A stretch of 62,107 nucleotides of DNA from Acidithiobacillus sulfuriphilus (GCF_003721225.1 NZ_RIZI01000190.1:1-62107), one strand, 5' to 3'. Positions 7,857 through 17,823 are shown, numbered from the stretch's first letter. The notes: a model not told the origin generated them from the sequence alone. Numbers and translations: made by a program.

Positions 7857-10178
7857 ATGGGATCCGCCAAAGGAATCCGGTCGGCAGCACAACGTAGGAA
7901 AAGACTGCGAGCGGCATGCGCTTTGGCCATGTTGTGGCCCTTGGCGGCTACAGCCAATCCCATGGGTCCGCAGGTGATCAGCGGTCAGGCAGCCTTCCTG
8001 AACAATGGAAATGCGTTGACCGTCACCAATACCCCCGGCACGATCATCAACTGGAACGGATTCTCCATCAACGCGGGCGAGTTGACGCGCTTCATTCAAG
8101 AGAGCGCTTCCAGCGCCGTGCTGAACCGGGTGATTGGCGCGGATCCGTCCCGGATTTTGGGAACACTGCTTTCCAATGGCCAGGTTTTTCTCATCAACCC
8201 CAACGGGATCGTCTTTGGGGCCGGTGCCACCATCGATACGGCGGGGCTGGTGGCGAGCACCCTCGATCTCTCCAACAAAGACTTTGCTGCCGGCAAGCTG
8301 AACTTCGCCGCCAATCAACAGGCCGGCACCATCGACAACGCCGCGGTCATACGCACTCCGCAGGGGGGATTTGTCTATCTGGTCGCCCCGGACGTTGAGA
8401 ATAGCGGCCTGATCACCAGCCCCCAAGGCCAAATCATCCTGGCCGCGGGGCACTCCGTCGACTTGGTGAGCCCGGAAAGCCCCGCCTTGCGGGTCGTCGT
8501 GTCGTCGCCTGGCGGAGAGGCGACCAACATGGGGAAGATCATCGCCGAGAGCGGGCAGATCGGCATTTATGCGGGCCTGATCGACCAGAGCGGCATCGTG
8601 GATGCCAATACGGCGGTACAAGGCAAAAACGGCCAAATCACGCTGGAGGCCTTGGGCAGTATCCATATGGCCCCCGGAAGCCTGACCACCGCGAGCGGCG
8701 CTGGCGAAAGCGCCAATGATGGTGGAAGCATTCGGATAGATGCGGCCGGCGGAACCCTGGATCTCGCCAGCGGCGCCACCGTCGCGGTCAATGGCGGCAG
8801 CGAGGGAGGCAATGGCGGGACGATGGATTTGTCCGGGCAAGGCCTCATTCTGCAAGGTGTTTACAGTGGACAAGCGTTTGCTCCCGGGTATCGGGAAGGA
8901 TCGTTGCTGCTGGACCCGTACTTCATCAATATCACGGCCGGCAACACCGCTAGTGATACACCACTGACCAGCGGCAATATTTACGCCAACCAGTATAATG
9001 GCCAAACGCTCTATATCAGTCCGACCGAGTTGGCATCTGCCGCATTTTCAAATATCAGTCTGCAAGCGATGTACGGGATAACGATAAATTCCCCCATTGC
9101 CAGCATCGGCAAGGCGCAATCCTTAGACCTGCAAGTCCCAGGTCTAATCGGCTCCATCAATGTGGAACCCAATGCCGCGATAGGAACGGCAAACAATCCC
9201 CTCCATGCAAACATTGCCATGACAGCGGCAAACATCAACCTGCAATCGTCCATATACGCCACCGGGAACGTCGCCCTCGGTGGCGGCGCTGTCAATCTTT
9301 ACTCGAACAACAGCGTCCCGCTGACCATAAGCGCGAACCAGTTTTCCGCGACAAATCTTAATATCGGGCCGGGTCTCTTTGTGATAAGTTCAGCATCCGG
9401 AGGGGTAATAACGAACCTCGCCTTTCCCACCGGCAATCTGACATTCAACGGGCAAATCACGGTCGCCAACTTTACGTCTCCACCCGGCTACACGGAAAAG
9501 GCGGGAACGGTGACAAATAATGGCAATCTGTCTTTCACGGGAATGAACAACATCGGTGAAGAGTTTATAAACAATGGCAGCGTCGACAATTTCGGACAGT
9601 TGACTTTCGCCGGTCCCGTAACCATCAATACCACCCGTTTCGTTCCCGACGCGTTCCTCAACGAATATTCCAGCAGTTATATGTCGTTCAAAAACGGTTT
9701 CAGCAATATTTCCCCCATCCAGCTCGTTGGCGGCTTGATGGCATTCGGCACGTCCGGGCAATACACCTTGTCCGCCCAGAACGTCACTGCGCAGCCAGGC
9801 GGATCGGTAACGGTCGCCTTCAGCGGCCAGAATGGCCCGTTAGCCTTCAACAAAGTTCTGCAGTCTCCCAATGACGGTACATTCGTCAACAACGGGAACG
9901 GTACATATACGTATACTGCCAACCCTACATTTAATGGCGATTATTTTACCTATATGGTGTATGCCAATGCCGGCGGAACGGCTGTGGTGACTCAGCAGAT
10001 ACAAGCAGGGGCAAGCACGGCGCCCAGCACGGTACCGCCGACCGTGCCGACCGGAATCGCCATTCCCCCGATCCCATCCAACGTGAGCAATATCATTACC
10101 CAGGTCGACCCCAATTCAAATTCATCGAAAATCAATTCGAACAAAGGAGGCCACAATGTCACATACGTCTGTCAGTAG
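7857..10178 (+). CDS. TpsA exoprotein: filamentous haemagglutinin N-terminal domain, C-terminal cadherin-like domain
   Basis: The 773-residue product has a long basic leader (MGSAKGIRSAAQRRKRLRAACAL) and signal peptide ending ATA/NP. The TPS secretion domain (about 38-290) is textbook: QVISGQAAFLNNGNALTVT, the motif LINPNGIVFGAGATIDTAGLVAST, then Gly/Asn-rich beta-helix repeats. The end (about 690-745) carries FVNNGNGTYTYTANPTFNGDYFTYMVY, matching the cadherin-like/Big repeats of bacterial adhesins. It is short for a haemagglutinin and shows no obvious toxin domain, so an adhesin or matrix role is likely. It is preceded by GGGGGAGG and by its partner tpsB. The stop overlaps the start of the FecR gene by 23 bp, implying coupled translation. 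Confidence 0.9.
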   Translation: MGSAKGIRSAAQRRKRLRAACALAMLWPLAATANPMGPQVISGQAAFLNNGNALTVTNTPGTIINWNGFSINAGELTRFIQESASSAVLNRVIGADPSRILGTLLSNGQVFLINPNGIVFGAGATIDTAGLVASTLDLSNKDFAAGKLNFAANQQAGTIDNAAVIRTPQGGFVYLVAPDVENSGLITSPQGQIILAAGHSVDLVSPESPALRVVVSSPGGEATNMGKIIAESGQIGIYAGLIDQSGIVDANTAVQGKNGQITLEALGSIHMAPGSLTTASGAGESANDGGSIRIDAAGGTLDLASGATVAVNGGSEGGNGGTMDLSGQGLILQGVYSGQAFAPGYREGSLLLDPYFINITAGNTASDTPLTSGNIYANQYNGQTLYISPTELASAAFSNISLQAMYGITINSPIASIGKAQSLDLQVPGLIGSINVEPNAAIGTANNPLHANIAMTAANINLQSSIYATGNVALGGGAVNLYSNNSVPLTISANQFSATNLNIGPGLFVISSASGGVITNLAFPTGNLTFNGQITVANFTSPPGYTEKAGTVTNNGNLSFTGMNNIGEEFINNGSVDNFGQLTFAGPVTINTTRFVPDAFLNEYSSSYMSFKNGFSNISPIQLVGGLMAFGTSGQYTLSAQNVTAQPGGSVTVAFSGQNGPLAFNKVLQSPNDGTFVNNGNGTYTYTANPTFNGDYFTYMVYANAGGTAVVTQQIQAGASTAPSTVPPTVPTGIAIPPIPSNVSNIITQVDPNSNSSKINSNKGGHNVTYVCQ

Positions 10179-10920
10179 GTTGACTGGAATAGCATTGGCA
10201 ATGTTGTCGCTGCCGGCGGTGGCTGCAACTCCCGCTGCTACGGTCGTGGCCCTTGTTGGTACAGTATCTGCCCAGTTACCCAACGGCTCGGTGGAGATAC
10301 TCGCCAACGGGGCAACGCTACCGGAACAGGGAACCATAACGACGCAGGAGAATAGCTATGTGCGTCTACGCTTCAGCGATGGCGGTATTGTCACGCTGCG
10401 CCCGCAGACGGTATTCCGGATCTCCTCCTATCACTTCAATAAATCCGAACCAAAGAAAAGCGGTATGGTCGCATCCCTTATCCAGGGCGGCATGCGGGTG
10501 ATCGATGGATGGATTGGTCATGAGAACCCCGCCGGTTACAAGGTCCATGCGGGCGTCGCAACCATCGGCGTGCTGGGCACGCAGTACGGGTTGCTACTGT
10601 GTAAAGGGGTAAGCTATGAGCCTGGCGCTTCCGGTTCCAGCAACGCTTCCGATAAAAACAAGGATGACTGGCATCAAATATGCCCCGGGAAAGGACTATA
10701 TTTGCAAGTATATAAAGGAAAAATTGCCGTCACCAACAAAGCTGGGCTGGATTATTTTACGGCTGGAGAATATGGAAAGGTTGGAGGCTCCATGGAACGG
10801 CCCATATTGTTGACCGGCAATCCGGACATCAATTATGCCTTGCCTGCAGCCATGGATACCAGCAAGACGCTGCTCGATCTGAATAACATGCCTTCAGCCG
10901 GGGCTTGCCTTGCCAACTGA
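10156..10920 (+). CDS. FecR-domain periplasmic protein
   Basis: The 254-residue product has a signal peptide (MSHTSVSRLTGIALAMLSLPAVAA) followed by a FecR domain. Typical strand pattern is visible: TVVALVGTVSAQLPNGSVEIL, TTQENSYVRLRFSDGGIVTLRP, SLIQGGMRVIDG, and the hallmark VATIGVLGTQYGL. FecR domains in this form sit in the periplasm and bind sugars or partner proteins; in many proteobacteria they accompany CHASE2 cyclases. It starts within the last codons of tpsA with AAAGGAGG as ribosome site, and the cyclase follows 116 bp later. It probably provides the signal perceived by the CHASE2 domain (inference). An internal segment rich in Ser/Lys/Asp (GASGSSNASDKNKDDW) and two cysteines flanking it (LLCKG, QICPG) could form a disulfide loop. 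Confidence 0.88.
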   Translation: MSHTSVSRLTGIALAMLSLPAVAATPAATVVALVGTVSAQLPNGSVEILANGATLPEQGTITTQENSYVRLRFSDGGIVTLRPQTVFRISSYHFNKSEPKKSGMVASLIQGGMRVIDGWIGHENPAGYKVHAGVATIGVLGTQYGLLLCKGVSYEPGASGSSNASDKNKDDWHQICPGKGLYLQVYKGKIAVTNKAGLDYFTAGEYGKVGGSMERPILLTGNPDINYALPAAMDTSKTLLDLNNMPSAGACLAN

Positions 10921-11036
10921 CAGCGGAACAGCATGAACGTGACACAACGATCAAAAATCATTCCGCCACGTTCGGTTTTCTGCAAACGGAGATCGCCGCA
11001 TCTCGCTCGTCAGGAAACTCGCCGGAGTAGAATCAG

Positions 11037-13265
11037 GTGCGCATAGGCCACTATCAGCAAAGGGTGCTGCTGGGCTTGTTGGTGCTGGCTGCCATGCTCC
11101 TATATTCCTTGGATTTCTTCCAGAGCAGATTCATCGAAAATCTTGAGGCATTCGCTTACGATGTTCGCCTTCGATTGGCCGCGCCCGGGCCGGCGAAAAA
11201 TTCCGATGTGGTCATTATCTCCATCGGTCAAAAAAGTTTGGCCGCCGAAGGACGCTGGCCATGGCCACGCTATAAGCTGGCGAAGCTGATCCATGAGTTG
11301 AATAGCCACTACCATGTTGCGGTCATTGGCTTGGATATGGCTTTTCCCGATCCGGAAAGAGATTCCGGCCTCGCTGTCCTGAAATCCCTCTCCAGCGGGC
11401 CTCTTCACAACAGTAAAGTGTTCCAGGAACAGATGGGAGCATGGAAGTCAAAGCTCGATTATGACGCGCAGTTGGCCCAACAGTTGAGGCTGTCTCCGAG
11501 CGTCTTAGGTTACTACTTCACCACTGTGGAAGGGGGATCCAAGCCTGCCAATACCGGAGTGCTCCCGCCCCCGACGTTTCCTCCGGGGACTTTCCATGGA
11601 CGCCATCTCTCCTTCGTGACTGGCAATGCTTACGGCGGCAATCTTCCGCTCTTCGAAAAGAGTGCGAAGGCCGCGGGCTGCTTCACGGTGATTCCCGATT
11701 TTGATGGTGTCCTGCGCAGAGCCCCCATGCTCCTTGAATATCACGGCGCTTATTATGACTCTTTGCCGCTTGCGGTGGCGGATCTTTATCTGGGCAGCCC
11801 CCCCATCAAGCCCGGATTTCCGAAGGATGCGCCTTCCAATTATCAGGTTATGGAGTGGCTGCAAATGGGTAGCAAGAGGATCCCGGTGGGGCCACACGGG
11901 AGCGCTTTGATACCCTACCGCGGCACCGGTAGAACCTTTCCATTCGTCTCTGCTACGGACGTGATGAACAAAAAAGCGCCCATGGGCGCTCTGTTCGGGA
12001 AAATCGCCCTGGTGGGAATGACCGCGCCCGGTTTACTGGATCTTCACGCTACGCCTGTGGGCACCGAATATCCTGGCATCGAAGCGCAGGCGAGCCTGGT
12101 CTACGGGATTCTTCACGGCACCATCAAGGAGCGGCCCGGTTACGTGACCGCAATCGCGGCATCCATGATCGTGTTGCTCGGGCTGATTCTGTTGTTCCTG
12201 CTGCCGCTATTGAGCCCCCTGCGATCCTTGTTGGCGGCCGTGCTGGCACTGGCAATCACCGTCGCCGTGAACCTGCTGGCTTGGACGTATGGTAATCTGG
12301 TGGTGCCCATCGCACCCGCCATCTTGCTGATCGCTGGTCTCTTTGTGGTCAATACCTTTTATGGGTATTTCTTTGAAACAAGAAAAAGAAAGTACATACT
12401 CTCCAGATTCGGACAGTATGTTCCGCCATCCCTGGTTCGGGAGATGGCCAAATTTCCTGAGACGCTCAGCATGCAGGGCCAAAGCCGGGATATGACCGTT
12501 CTTTTCGCTGACGTATGCAATTTCACCAGAATCTCCGAAGGATTGTCACCAACGGAGTTGAGCGCGATGATCAACATGTATCTTACCGCCATGACCGAGG
12601 TGATACAAAAATACAAGGGAACTGTAGACAAGTACATTGGTGACGCCATCATGGCCTTCTGGAATGCGCCGCTTCCGGACAACCGTCATGGACGTAACGC
12701 GATCATGGCGGCCTTGGAAATGCAGGCGCGATTGGCCGAGCTTGCGCCCGAGTTCAAAGCCAAGGGATGGCCAGCCCTGCGCGCCGGCATAGGTATCAAT
12801 TCCGGAGTGATGAATGTTGGTAACATGGGTTCGAAGTTTCGCATGGCCTACACCGTGATGGGCGACGCCGTGAACACCGCCTCCCGCCTTGAGGGACTTA
12901 CCAGAAAATACGGGGTCGATATCATCGTGGGTGCTGACACCCGCAGGTTGACCCCGGAAGTGATCTTCAGGGAGATCGATGTGGTCCGGGTGAAGGGGCG
13001 TGACAAACCGGTATCCATCTATGAACCCATCAACCTGCGCAGCAAGATGGATGCGGACCAGTTCAACGAGCTGAACCAGTTCGAGCAGATGCGCGCATAC
13101 TATCGCAAACAGCAATGGACGAACGCGCTGGGCCAGGTGGCCGCCCTGCTGGAGAAAAATCCATCGAGCAAGTTGTATGCCCTCTACCGCGAGCGTATTG
13201 AGCAGTTCATGGCGTCTCCACCCGGAGACGAGTGGGATGGCGTTTTCAATTTTCAGACTAAATAA
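11037..13265 (+). CDS. CHASE2-domain class III adenylate cyclase
   Basis: The 742-residue product has an N-terminal membrane anchor (about 9-28), a periplasmic CHASE2 sensor (about 30-365), three closely spaced membrane helices (about 368-391, 396-415, 420-440) and a class III cyclase domain (about 483-665). Catalytic residues are all visible: metal-binding Asp492 (FADVCNF) and Asp536 (DKYIGDAIMAF), adenine-selecting Lys532, the Thr606 position of YTVMGDAVN, and the transition-state pair Asn613/Arg617. The Lys indicates ATP rather than GTP as substrate. The start is a GTG at 11037 with GGAG nine bases upstream. It probably makes cAMP in response to an envelope signal, perhaps through the adjacent FecR protein, and its product could be read by the receptor encoded at 5163-6179. 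Confidence 0.93.
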   Translation: MRIGHYQQRVLLGLLVLAAMLLYSLDFFQSRFIENLEAFAYDVRLRLAAPGPAKNSDVVIISIGQKSLAAEGRWPWPRYKLAKLIHELNSHYHVAVIGLDMAFPDPERDSGLAVLKSLSSGPLHNSKVFQEQMGAWKSKLDYDAQLAQQLRLSPSVLGYYFTTVEGGSKPANTGVLPPPTFPPGTFHGRHLSFVTGNAYGGNLPLFEKSAKAAGCFTVIPDFDGVLRRAPMLLEYHGAYYDSLPLAVADLYLGSPPIKPGFPKDAPSNYQVMEWLQMGSKRIPVGPHGSALIPYRGTGRTFPFVSATDVMNKKAPMGALFGKIALVGMTAPGLLDLHATPVGTEYPGIEAQASLVYGILHGTIKERPGYVTAIAASMIVLLGLILLFLLPLLSPLRSLLAAVLALAITVAVNLLAWTYGNLVVPIAPAILLIAGLFVVNTFYGYFFETRKRKYILSRFGQYVPPSLVREMAKFPETLSMQGQSRDMTVLFADVCNFTRISEGLSPTELSAMINMYLTAMTEVIQKYKGTVDKYIGDAIMAFWNAPLPDNRHGRNAIMAALEMQARLAELAPEFKAKGWPALRAGIGINSGVMNVGNMGSKFRMAYTVMGDAVNTASRLEGLTRKYGVDIIVGADTRRLTPEVIFREIDVVRVKGRDKPVSIYEPINLRSKMDADQFNELNQFEQMRAYYRKQQWTNALGQVAALLEKNPSSKLYALYRERIEQFMASPPGDEWDGVFNFQTK

Positions 13266-13384
13266 TGGACGAACGCGCCAAGTCATCATGGGTCATGCTG
13301 GGCCGCGTGCTTGACGGATAACGACACCTGATCGTGACGGGTTTCCACAGAGCCGATCCAACCCGCGCCCCTTGTTAGATATTT

Positions 13385-15856
13385 TTACGTTATATCACCA
13401 GCCATGCCAAAGTGCTTGGCGATGACACTGGGATCGTAATGCTCGCCACCCACCAATTCTTGAGCTATGTAGTTGTGCAGCATCTGCCGCCGCTGCTCGG
13501 GTATGCCAGAATATACCGCATCCCTCAATAACTCATGCCGGAAGTCCCAGGCATCTCCAGACCTTATCCAGATTCCTTGGTTCTCCAGTCTGTGGGCGAT
13601 ATGATTCAAATCATCCAAGGAATACCTGGGGAAGAGATCTTTCAAAAAGGACAAAGATACCGGCTCTCCCAGAATTGCACATACTTGAAGTATGTCAATA
13701 AAATCTACTGCTTTGGATATCGTGACGTCAAGCATGCTGTAGATGTTGTCCGGTATGGCATGAACTGATCCCCCGGACATGATGTCACGTGCCAAATATT
13801 CGATATATATGGGTATGCCGTCACAACGACGGATGATCAAGTCCTCATTATCGGGGTTCGCCGTCCATCCTGGCAGAGTATGAAGAAAAAGACGTGCTGC
13901 CCCGGCATCAAATTTCTCCAGATTCAATGTTTCTTCATGAAAAGCAACCCCATACAAGTATGGTAGATTGTTGCGACTGGTGGAAATCACAAGCGTCGGA
14001 TGGTTGTGAATGTCGGACAAGTAATAAGTCAGAAACTCAAGAGTTCCGGAATCAGCCCAATGGATATCCTCTATCAAAAACACTCTGGGCCCAACAAATA
14101 TGCGGTTGGTGATCAAATGCAGAACGCTCTCGAAGAGAATCTGCCGATAATCTTTTAGATATCTATACGAATCGTCTTCCCCGAGGTTCAGCCACTCCAG
14201 CCAAAGAGAATGGATCAGTTGGTCTGCCTCACCCACATCGCCGAGGAATTGCAAAAGTGTCATCCTGCTCTGTTCTTTGTCCAACCCGTCCAAGCCAATT
14301 AGTTCCATCATCAGGCTTGCCAATGGGAACATAAAGCTCTGCTGGTATATCGATAGGCAACGGCAATGAATAAATGCCACGCCATGCGGGAGATTGTTTT
14401 TTACATGGCGGATGAGGTGAGTTTTACCGATTCCAGCTTGTCCTACCACCCAAATTGCCCTGCCTTTTTTTTCTGAAACGACTTGTTCCGCAGAAAAAAT
14501 GATCTGTGCCAACTCCTTGTCTCTACCAACGAGATTATTTTCCGAATCGGATACGGAGAGACTTGGTTTTTCCGTCAATAAATACAATATTATTTCGTTA
14601 CCATGAACATTTATCGCTGTTAAAGTGGTCAGCGAGTCAGTTGGTACGGCTGGAACATGATTGGTGAGCAACATTGCGCTCAACACCACGCCCGTAGCTT
14701 GGGAGTTGGCGCGAGCCGCGGCCCGGACAGTCTGGAGAAGTGGACCGATAGGACGTCTCTCGCTGTTGATCATGACCCGGCTACAATGAATTCCCATTCC
14801 CGCGGAGGAACCCGACGGCGAGATGCGGCGCAATTCAAACGCGGCATGCAGCGCGCGGCGCGGACCGTCGTCCACGGCAACGTCCAGACCGAAAAACATT
14901 TCTATGGTGCCGTCTGATGCCACCTGGACGCCCCCGCCGCACGCCAGAGCAACCTGCTGAGCCAAATCCAGCCAATGATGGATATGCGATTCTATCAGGG
15001 GGTCGGTAATCTGGTTGGTGTTCGCATTGGGGACGATGGCCAGGACCGTGACAAAGGTCCGATAGGTGGGTATTCCGAGCAAAAAAGGCACGGGCTTGCT
15101 GCTCAGCAGATCCCCCGTTGGCGCACTCAGCAAGCGCTCCCTGATGTTCCGTATATCCGCTCCAGGCTTGGCCCCGTAGCGGGTGGCCAGAGTTTCCTGA
15201 TGTACGGCGAACACATGCAATGCCTCACTGGAGCGTCCGTCATGGGCAAGGATCTTCATGATGGCCTTGACTGGTCCATCAACGGCGGGCTGCTTGCGCC
15301 GCCACTCTTCCGCCCAGCGCAAGGCCCCCTCGAAATCTCGCGCATCCTCGGCCGCTCGAATCAAACGTTCAAGGTAAGCGGCAAGCCGGTCATCGATGAT
15401 TTTTCGGCGCCTCAGCACCCATTGACGCCACTCGCCGTGGCTGCCCCCCTCATCTGTGGAAAGGAAAGGGCCGCGGTGCAGGGCGATGGCCCGCCTGATC
15501 TCCGCAACATCCTGGATATCAGCGCTCAGGAATTTTTCATAGTCGGTAATTATGGGATAATTATTGCTTATCTCCACAAAATCTCTTGTCGTATTGATCG
15601 GAGATCCGTATCTGGCACCAATTTTTGATAGTTGGAACAATGCTTGCCGCACCAAGGTTCTACCATCTTCTTCTCTGCGATTCGGATAAAAGAGCTTGGC
15701 CAATGCAGCGCGTGAGTGCCGGCCGGCCTCCAGGCAAAGATACGCCATCAATCGTCTGGGCAATCGCTGGGGACGCGGTAACAATTCGCCAGAAAAAGTG
15801 CATTCCATGTCACCCAGAACGGAAAGGTGCAACTCTGGTTGCTGTCGTCTCGTCAT
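13385..15856 (-). CDS. BTAD/SARP-type regulator with cyclase-like and AAA ATPase domains (paralogue)
   Basis: The 823-residue product has the same architecture as the one at 641-3496: winged-helix start (LHLSVLGDMECTFSGELL), BTAD repeats (about 95-245), a degenerate cyclase-like domain (about 265-410, FVTVLAIVPNAN..., GMGIHCSRVMINSE) lacking catalytic aspartates, then an AAA/STAND ATPase with LVGRDKELAQI, Walker A GQAGIGKT and Walker B VFLIEDIHWAD, and C-terminal helical repeats. Identity to the paralogue is moderate, so the duplication is old. The start is uncertain: ATG 15856 has GGAG rather far upstream, and GTG 15871 overlaps that GGAG. It converges with the cyclase gene. Its codon use and base composition are more AT-rich than the polysaccharide genes to its right. 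Confidence 0.83.
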   Translation of the reverse strand: MTRRQQPELHLSVLGDMECTFSGELLPRPQRLPRRLMAYLCLEAGRHSRAALAKLFYPNRREEDGRTLVRQALFQLSKIGARYGSPINTTRDFVEISNNYPIITDYEKFLSADIQDVAEIRRAIALHRGPFLSTDEGGSHGEWRQWVLRRRKIIDDRLAAYLERLIRAAEDARDFEGALRWAEEWRRKQPAVDGPVKAIMKILAHDGRSSEALHVFAVHQETLATRYGAKPGADIRNIRERLLSAPTGDLLSSKPVPFLLGIPTYRTFVTVLAIVPNANTNQITDPLIESHIHHWLDLAQQVALACGGGVQVASDGTIEMFFGLDVAVDDGPRRALHAAFELRRISPSGSSAGMGIHCSRVMINSERRPIGPLLQTVRAAARANSQATGVVLSAMLLTNHVPAVPTDSLTTLTAINVHGNEIILYLLTEKPSLSVSDSENNLVGRDKELAQIIFSAEQVVSEKKGRAIWVVGQAGIGKTHLIRHVKNNLPHGVAFIHCRCLSIYQQSFMFPLASLMMELIGLDGLDKEQSRMTLLQFLGDVGEADQLIHSLWLEWLNLGEDDSYRYLKDYRQILFESVLHLITNRIFVGPRVFLIEDIHWADSGTLEFLTYYLSDIHNHPTLVISTSRNNLPYLYGVAFHEETLNLEKFDAGAARLFLHTLPGWTANPDNEDLIIRRCDGIPIYIEYLARDIMSGGSVHAIPDNIYSMLDVTISKAVDFIDILQVCAILGEPVSLSFLKDLFPRYSLDDLNHIAHRLENQGIWIRSGDAWDFRHELLRDAVYSGIPEQRRQMLHNYIAQELVGGEHYDPSVIAKHFGMAGDIT

Positions 15857-15983
15857 AATGGACCCACGCACTCCAAGGGAACTCTGATCTAATCGCTATT
15901 TTTCTTCATTCTGACGGGCGGTTGCGATACTTTTCCCAAGAAACGCAAGCTCCGCCAACACGCCGGTGCCGCGTCTTTCCAGG

Positions 15984-16781
15984 TCATTTCCCAGCCACAA
16001 TGGCCATAGCCGGCCCGTTGGGATGATCGGTTTCGTGGCAGCCGCTGCGAATCTTGCGAAAACCGTAGGACCACAACAATGCGACGATGCTGCGTCTGGT
16101 CAGCCAGACGCTCTGTGCCGCGGTACCGCCACAAAAACCGGGAATCTGCAAGGCCTCTCCATAGCTCTGCACCGCCCCTTCGACCAGAACATCAGCAAAG
16201 TGCCGCCGGAAAGGGGGCTGAAAGCGTTGCCGCAAATGCGCCTGTTCCTGGATACGGGCATGATCGTAATAATGCGTCCAGAGAAAAACCCGATCGCTGC
16301 GCAGGGCCATCAATTCCAGCAATCGCCAGGGGTCGCGCTGATGATAGAGCACGCCGCTGGCGACGATCAACGAATAGCGCTCCGGATTTTCCTCCAGATA
16401 AGGCCGAAAATCGCCAAACCCAAAGCGTACCCGCTGCAATCCCAGCATCTCCTTCACACATAAACAGCGCAAAAAGGCGCGAGGATGCGCTTCGATGGCC
16501 AATATCTCCTGAGCGCCGCCACGCTCCAGCATGTAGGAATGCATGCCCTCCAGGGGGCCCAGTTCCAGCACACGCATGTGCCGGAATCCACCCAGGACCT
16601 GCTCCGCCCACCGCAGGCGCGGATCCACGTACAACGGCGCGGTGCCCGGCTCGTTGATGACCCCCGCCTCCGGCGGAACCTTCGAGGACCACTGGCCCTG
16701 GAAAAGATCCACCATCTCCTGGTTGTGGGGGTAACGCTCCGAAAAGCGATCCATCGCTTCGGCAAATTCTGACTGGATCAT
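15984..16781 (-). CDS. Class I SAM-dependent methyltransferase
   Basis: The 265-residue product shows the SAM-binding motif I VLELGPLEG at about 91-99 (a GxG variant, LGPLEG), an acidic residue at the end of strand 2 (ILAIEAHPRA), and motif FGFGDFRPYL and SLIVASGVLYH further on. The family resembles small-molecule or sugar methyltransferases. It stands upstream of the glycosyltransferase operon on the same strand, so methylation of a surface polysaccharide or of a precursor is plausible but unproven. The C-terminus (DHPNGPAMAIVAGK) closes a typical Rossmann sheet. Its start ATG at 16781 is the first in frame with a reasonable length. Confidence 0.75.
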   Translation of the reverse strand: MIQSEFAEAMDRFSERYPHNQEMVDLFQGQWSSKVPPEAGVINEPGTAPLYVDPRLRWAEQVLGGFRHMRVLELGPLEGMHSYMLERGGAQEILAIEAHPRAFLRCLCVKEMLGLQRVRFGFGDFRPYLEENPERYSLIVASGVLYHQRDPWRLLELMALRSDRVFLWTHYYDHARIQEQAHLRQRFQPPFRRHFADVLVEGAVQSYGEALQIPGFCGGTAAQSVWLTRRSIVALLWSYGFRKIRSGCHETDHPNGPAMAIVAGK

Positions 16782-16824
16782 TGGACCATAAACTCACCAA
16801 AAGTGCTCAACGAATGAAAGTAGC

Positions 16825-17823
16825 CTACCCTGAAGGAGGCGCGTCCGTTTCGGACCCGGTGGGGAGGGCAGCACCCGCCCCGGCGCCTGGATCGTCCAGC
16901 TCCCGGATTATATAGATGGGGCGGTGCTTGCTCTCCTCGTAAATACGCCCGACGTATTCCCCGATCACTCCCAGCGCCATGAGCTGCACCCCTCCGAGGA
17001 ACAGAATGGCCGCCATCATGGAGGGGTAGCCCTTGACCGGATTGCCGTAAAGCAGGGTGGCCACCACCAGAGAGACGGCATAGAGCAGGGAGAGCAGAGA
17101 TACCAGCAAACCGAGCCAGGAGGCCATCTGGAGCGGTACCTGACTAAAGGAGGTAATCCCTTCCAGGGCGAAGTTCCACAGCCGCCACCAGTTGAACTTG
17201 CTCTTCCCGGCGTGGCGCGGCTCGCGCTGATAATAGACCTCCGCCGTGCGAAATCCCACCCAGGCGAAAATGCCTTTCATAAAGCGCCTGCGCTCCGGCA
17301 AACGGCGGATGGCCTCCAGCGCGGGCCGCGAAATGAGCCGGAAATCGCCGGTATCCGCGGGAATATCCACCGGGGTAAGCCGGTTGATCACGCGGTAGAA
17401 TCCATGGGCCGTTGCCCTTTTCAGCCAACTCTCCCCAGCGCGGGAACTGCGCACGGCGTTGACGATGTCAGCTCCTTCGCGCCACTTGGCGAGCAGTTCG
17501 GGAATCAGTTCCGGCGGGTCTTGCAAATCGGCGTCAAAAGGGATCACCGCGCTGCCGCGGGCATGGTCCAGTCCGGCGGTAAGCGCGGCTTCCTTACCAA
17601 AATTGCGGGAAAGATCCAGCACCCGTACCCGCGGGTCACGGTGGCGCAAGGCCAGCAGCTTTTCCAGGGTGCCGTCGCCGCTGCCGTCATTCACGCAAAC
17701 GATCTCCCATGCGCAATGGGTTGCATCCAGCACCGTGGCGAGGCGCCGGTACAGAACATCCACATTGCCCGCCTCATTGTAAAAGGGGATGACCATGGAT
17801 ATGACGGGAAGGCGTGCGTTCAT
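16825..17823 (-). CDS. GT2 family glycosyltransferase, GtrB/DPM1-like, membrane anchored
   Basis: The 332-residue product has a GT-A domain (about 5-225) with VISMVIPFYNEAGNVD, CVNDGSGDGT, FDADLQDPPEL (the DxD-like motif) and DTGDFRLISR, followed by two membrane helices (about 232-262 and 270-295, ALGVIGEYVGRIYEE). This is the plan of bactoprenol-phosphate sugar transferases such as GtrB/ArnC. It would transfer a sugar from a nucleotide donor to undecaprenyl phosphate at the inner membrane. The ATG at 17823 overlaps the stop of the upstream YfhO-like gene in an ATGA, so the two are translationally coupled, which also fixes the start. A substrate pair with the YfhO-like protein, as flippase/transferase partner, is likely. 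Confidence 0.88.
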   Translation of the reverse strand: MNARLPVISMVIPFYNEAGNVDVLYRRLATVLDATHCAWEIVCVNDGSGDGTLEKLLALRHRDPRVRVLDLSRNFGKEAALTAGLDHARGSAVIPFDADLQDPPELIPELLAKWREGADIVNAVRSSRAGESWLKRATAHGFYRVINRLTPVDIPADTGDFRLISRPALEAIRRLPERRRFMKGIFAWVGFRTAEVYYQREPRHAGKSKFNWWRLWNFALEGITSFSQVPLQMASWLGLLVSLLSLLYAVSLVVATLLYGNPVKGYPSMMAAILFLGGVQLMALGVIGEYVGRIYEESKHRPIYIIRELDDPGAGAGAALPTGSETDAPPSG

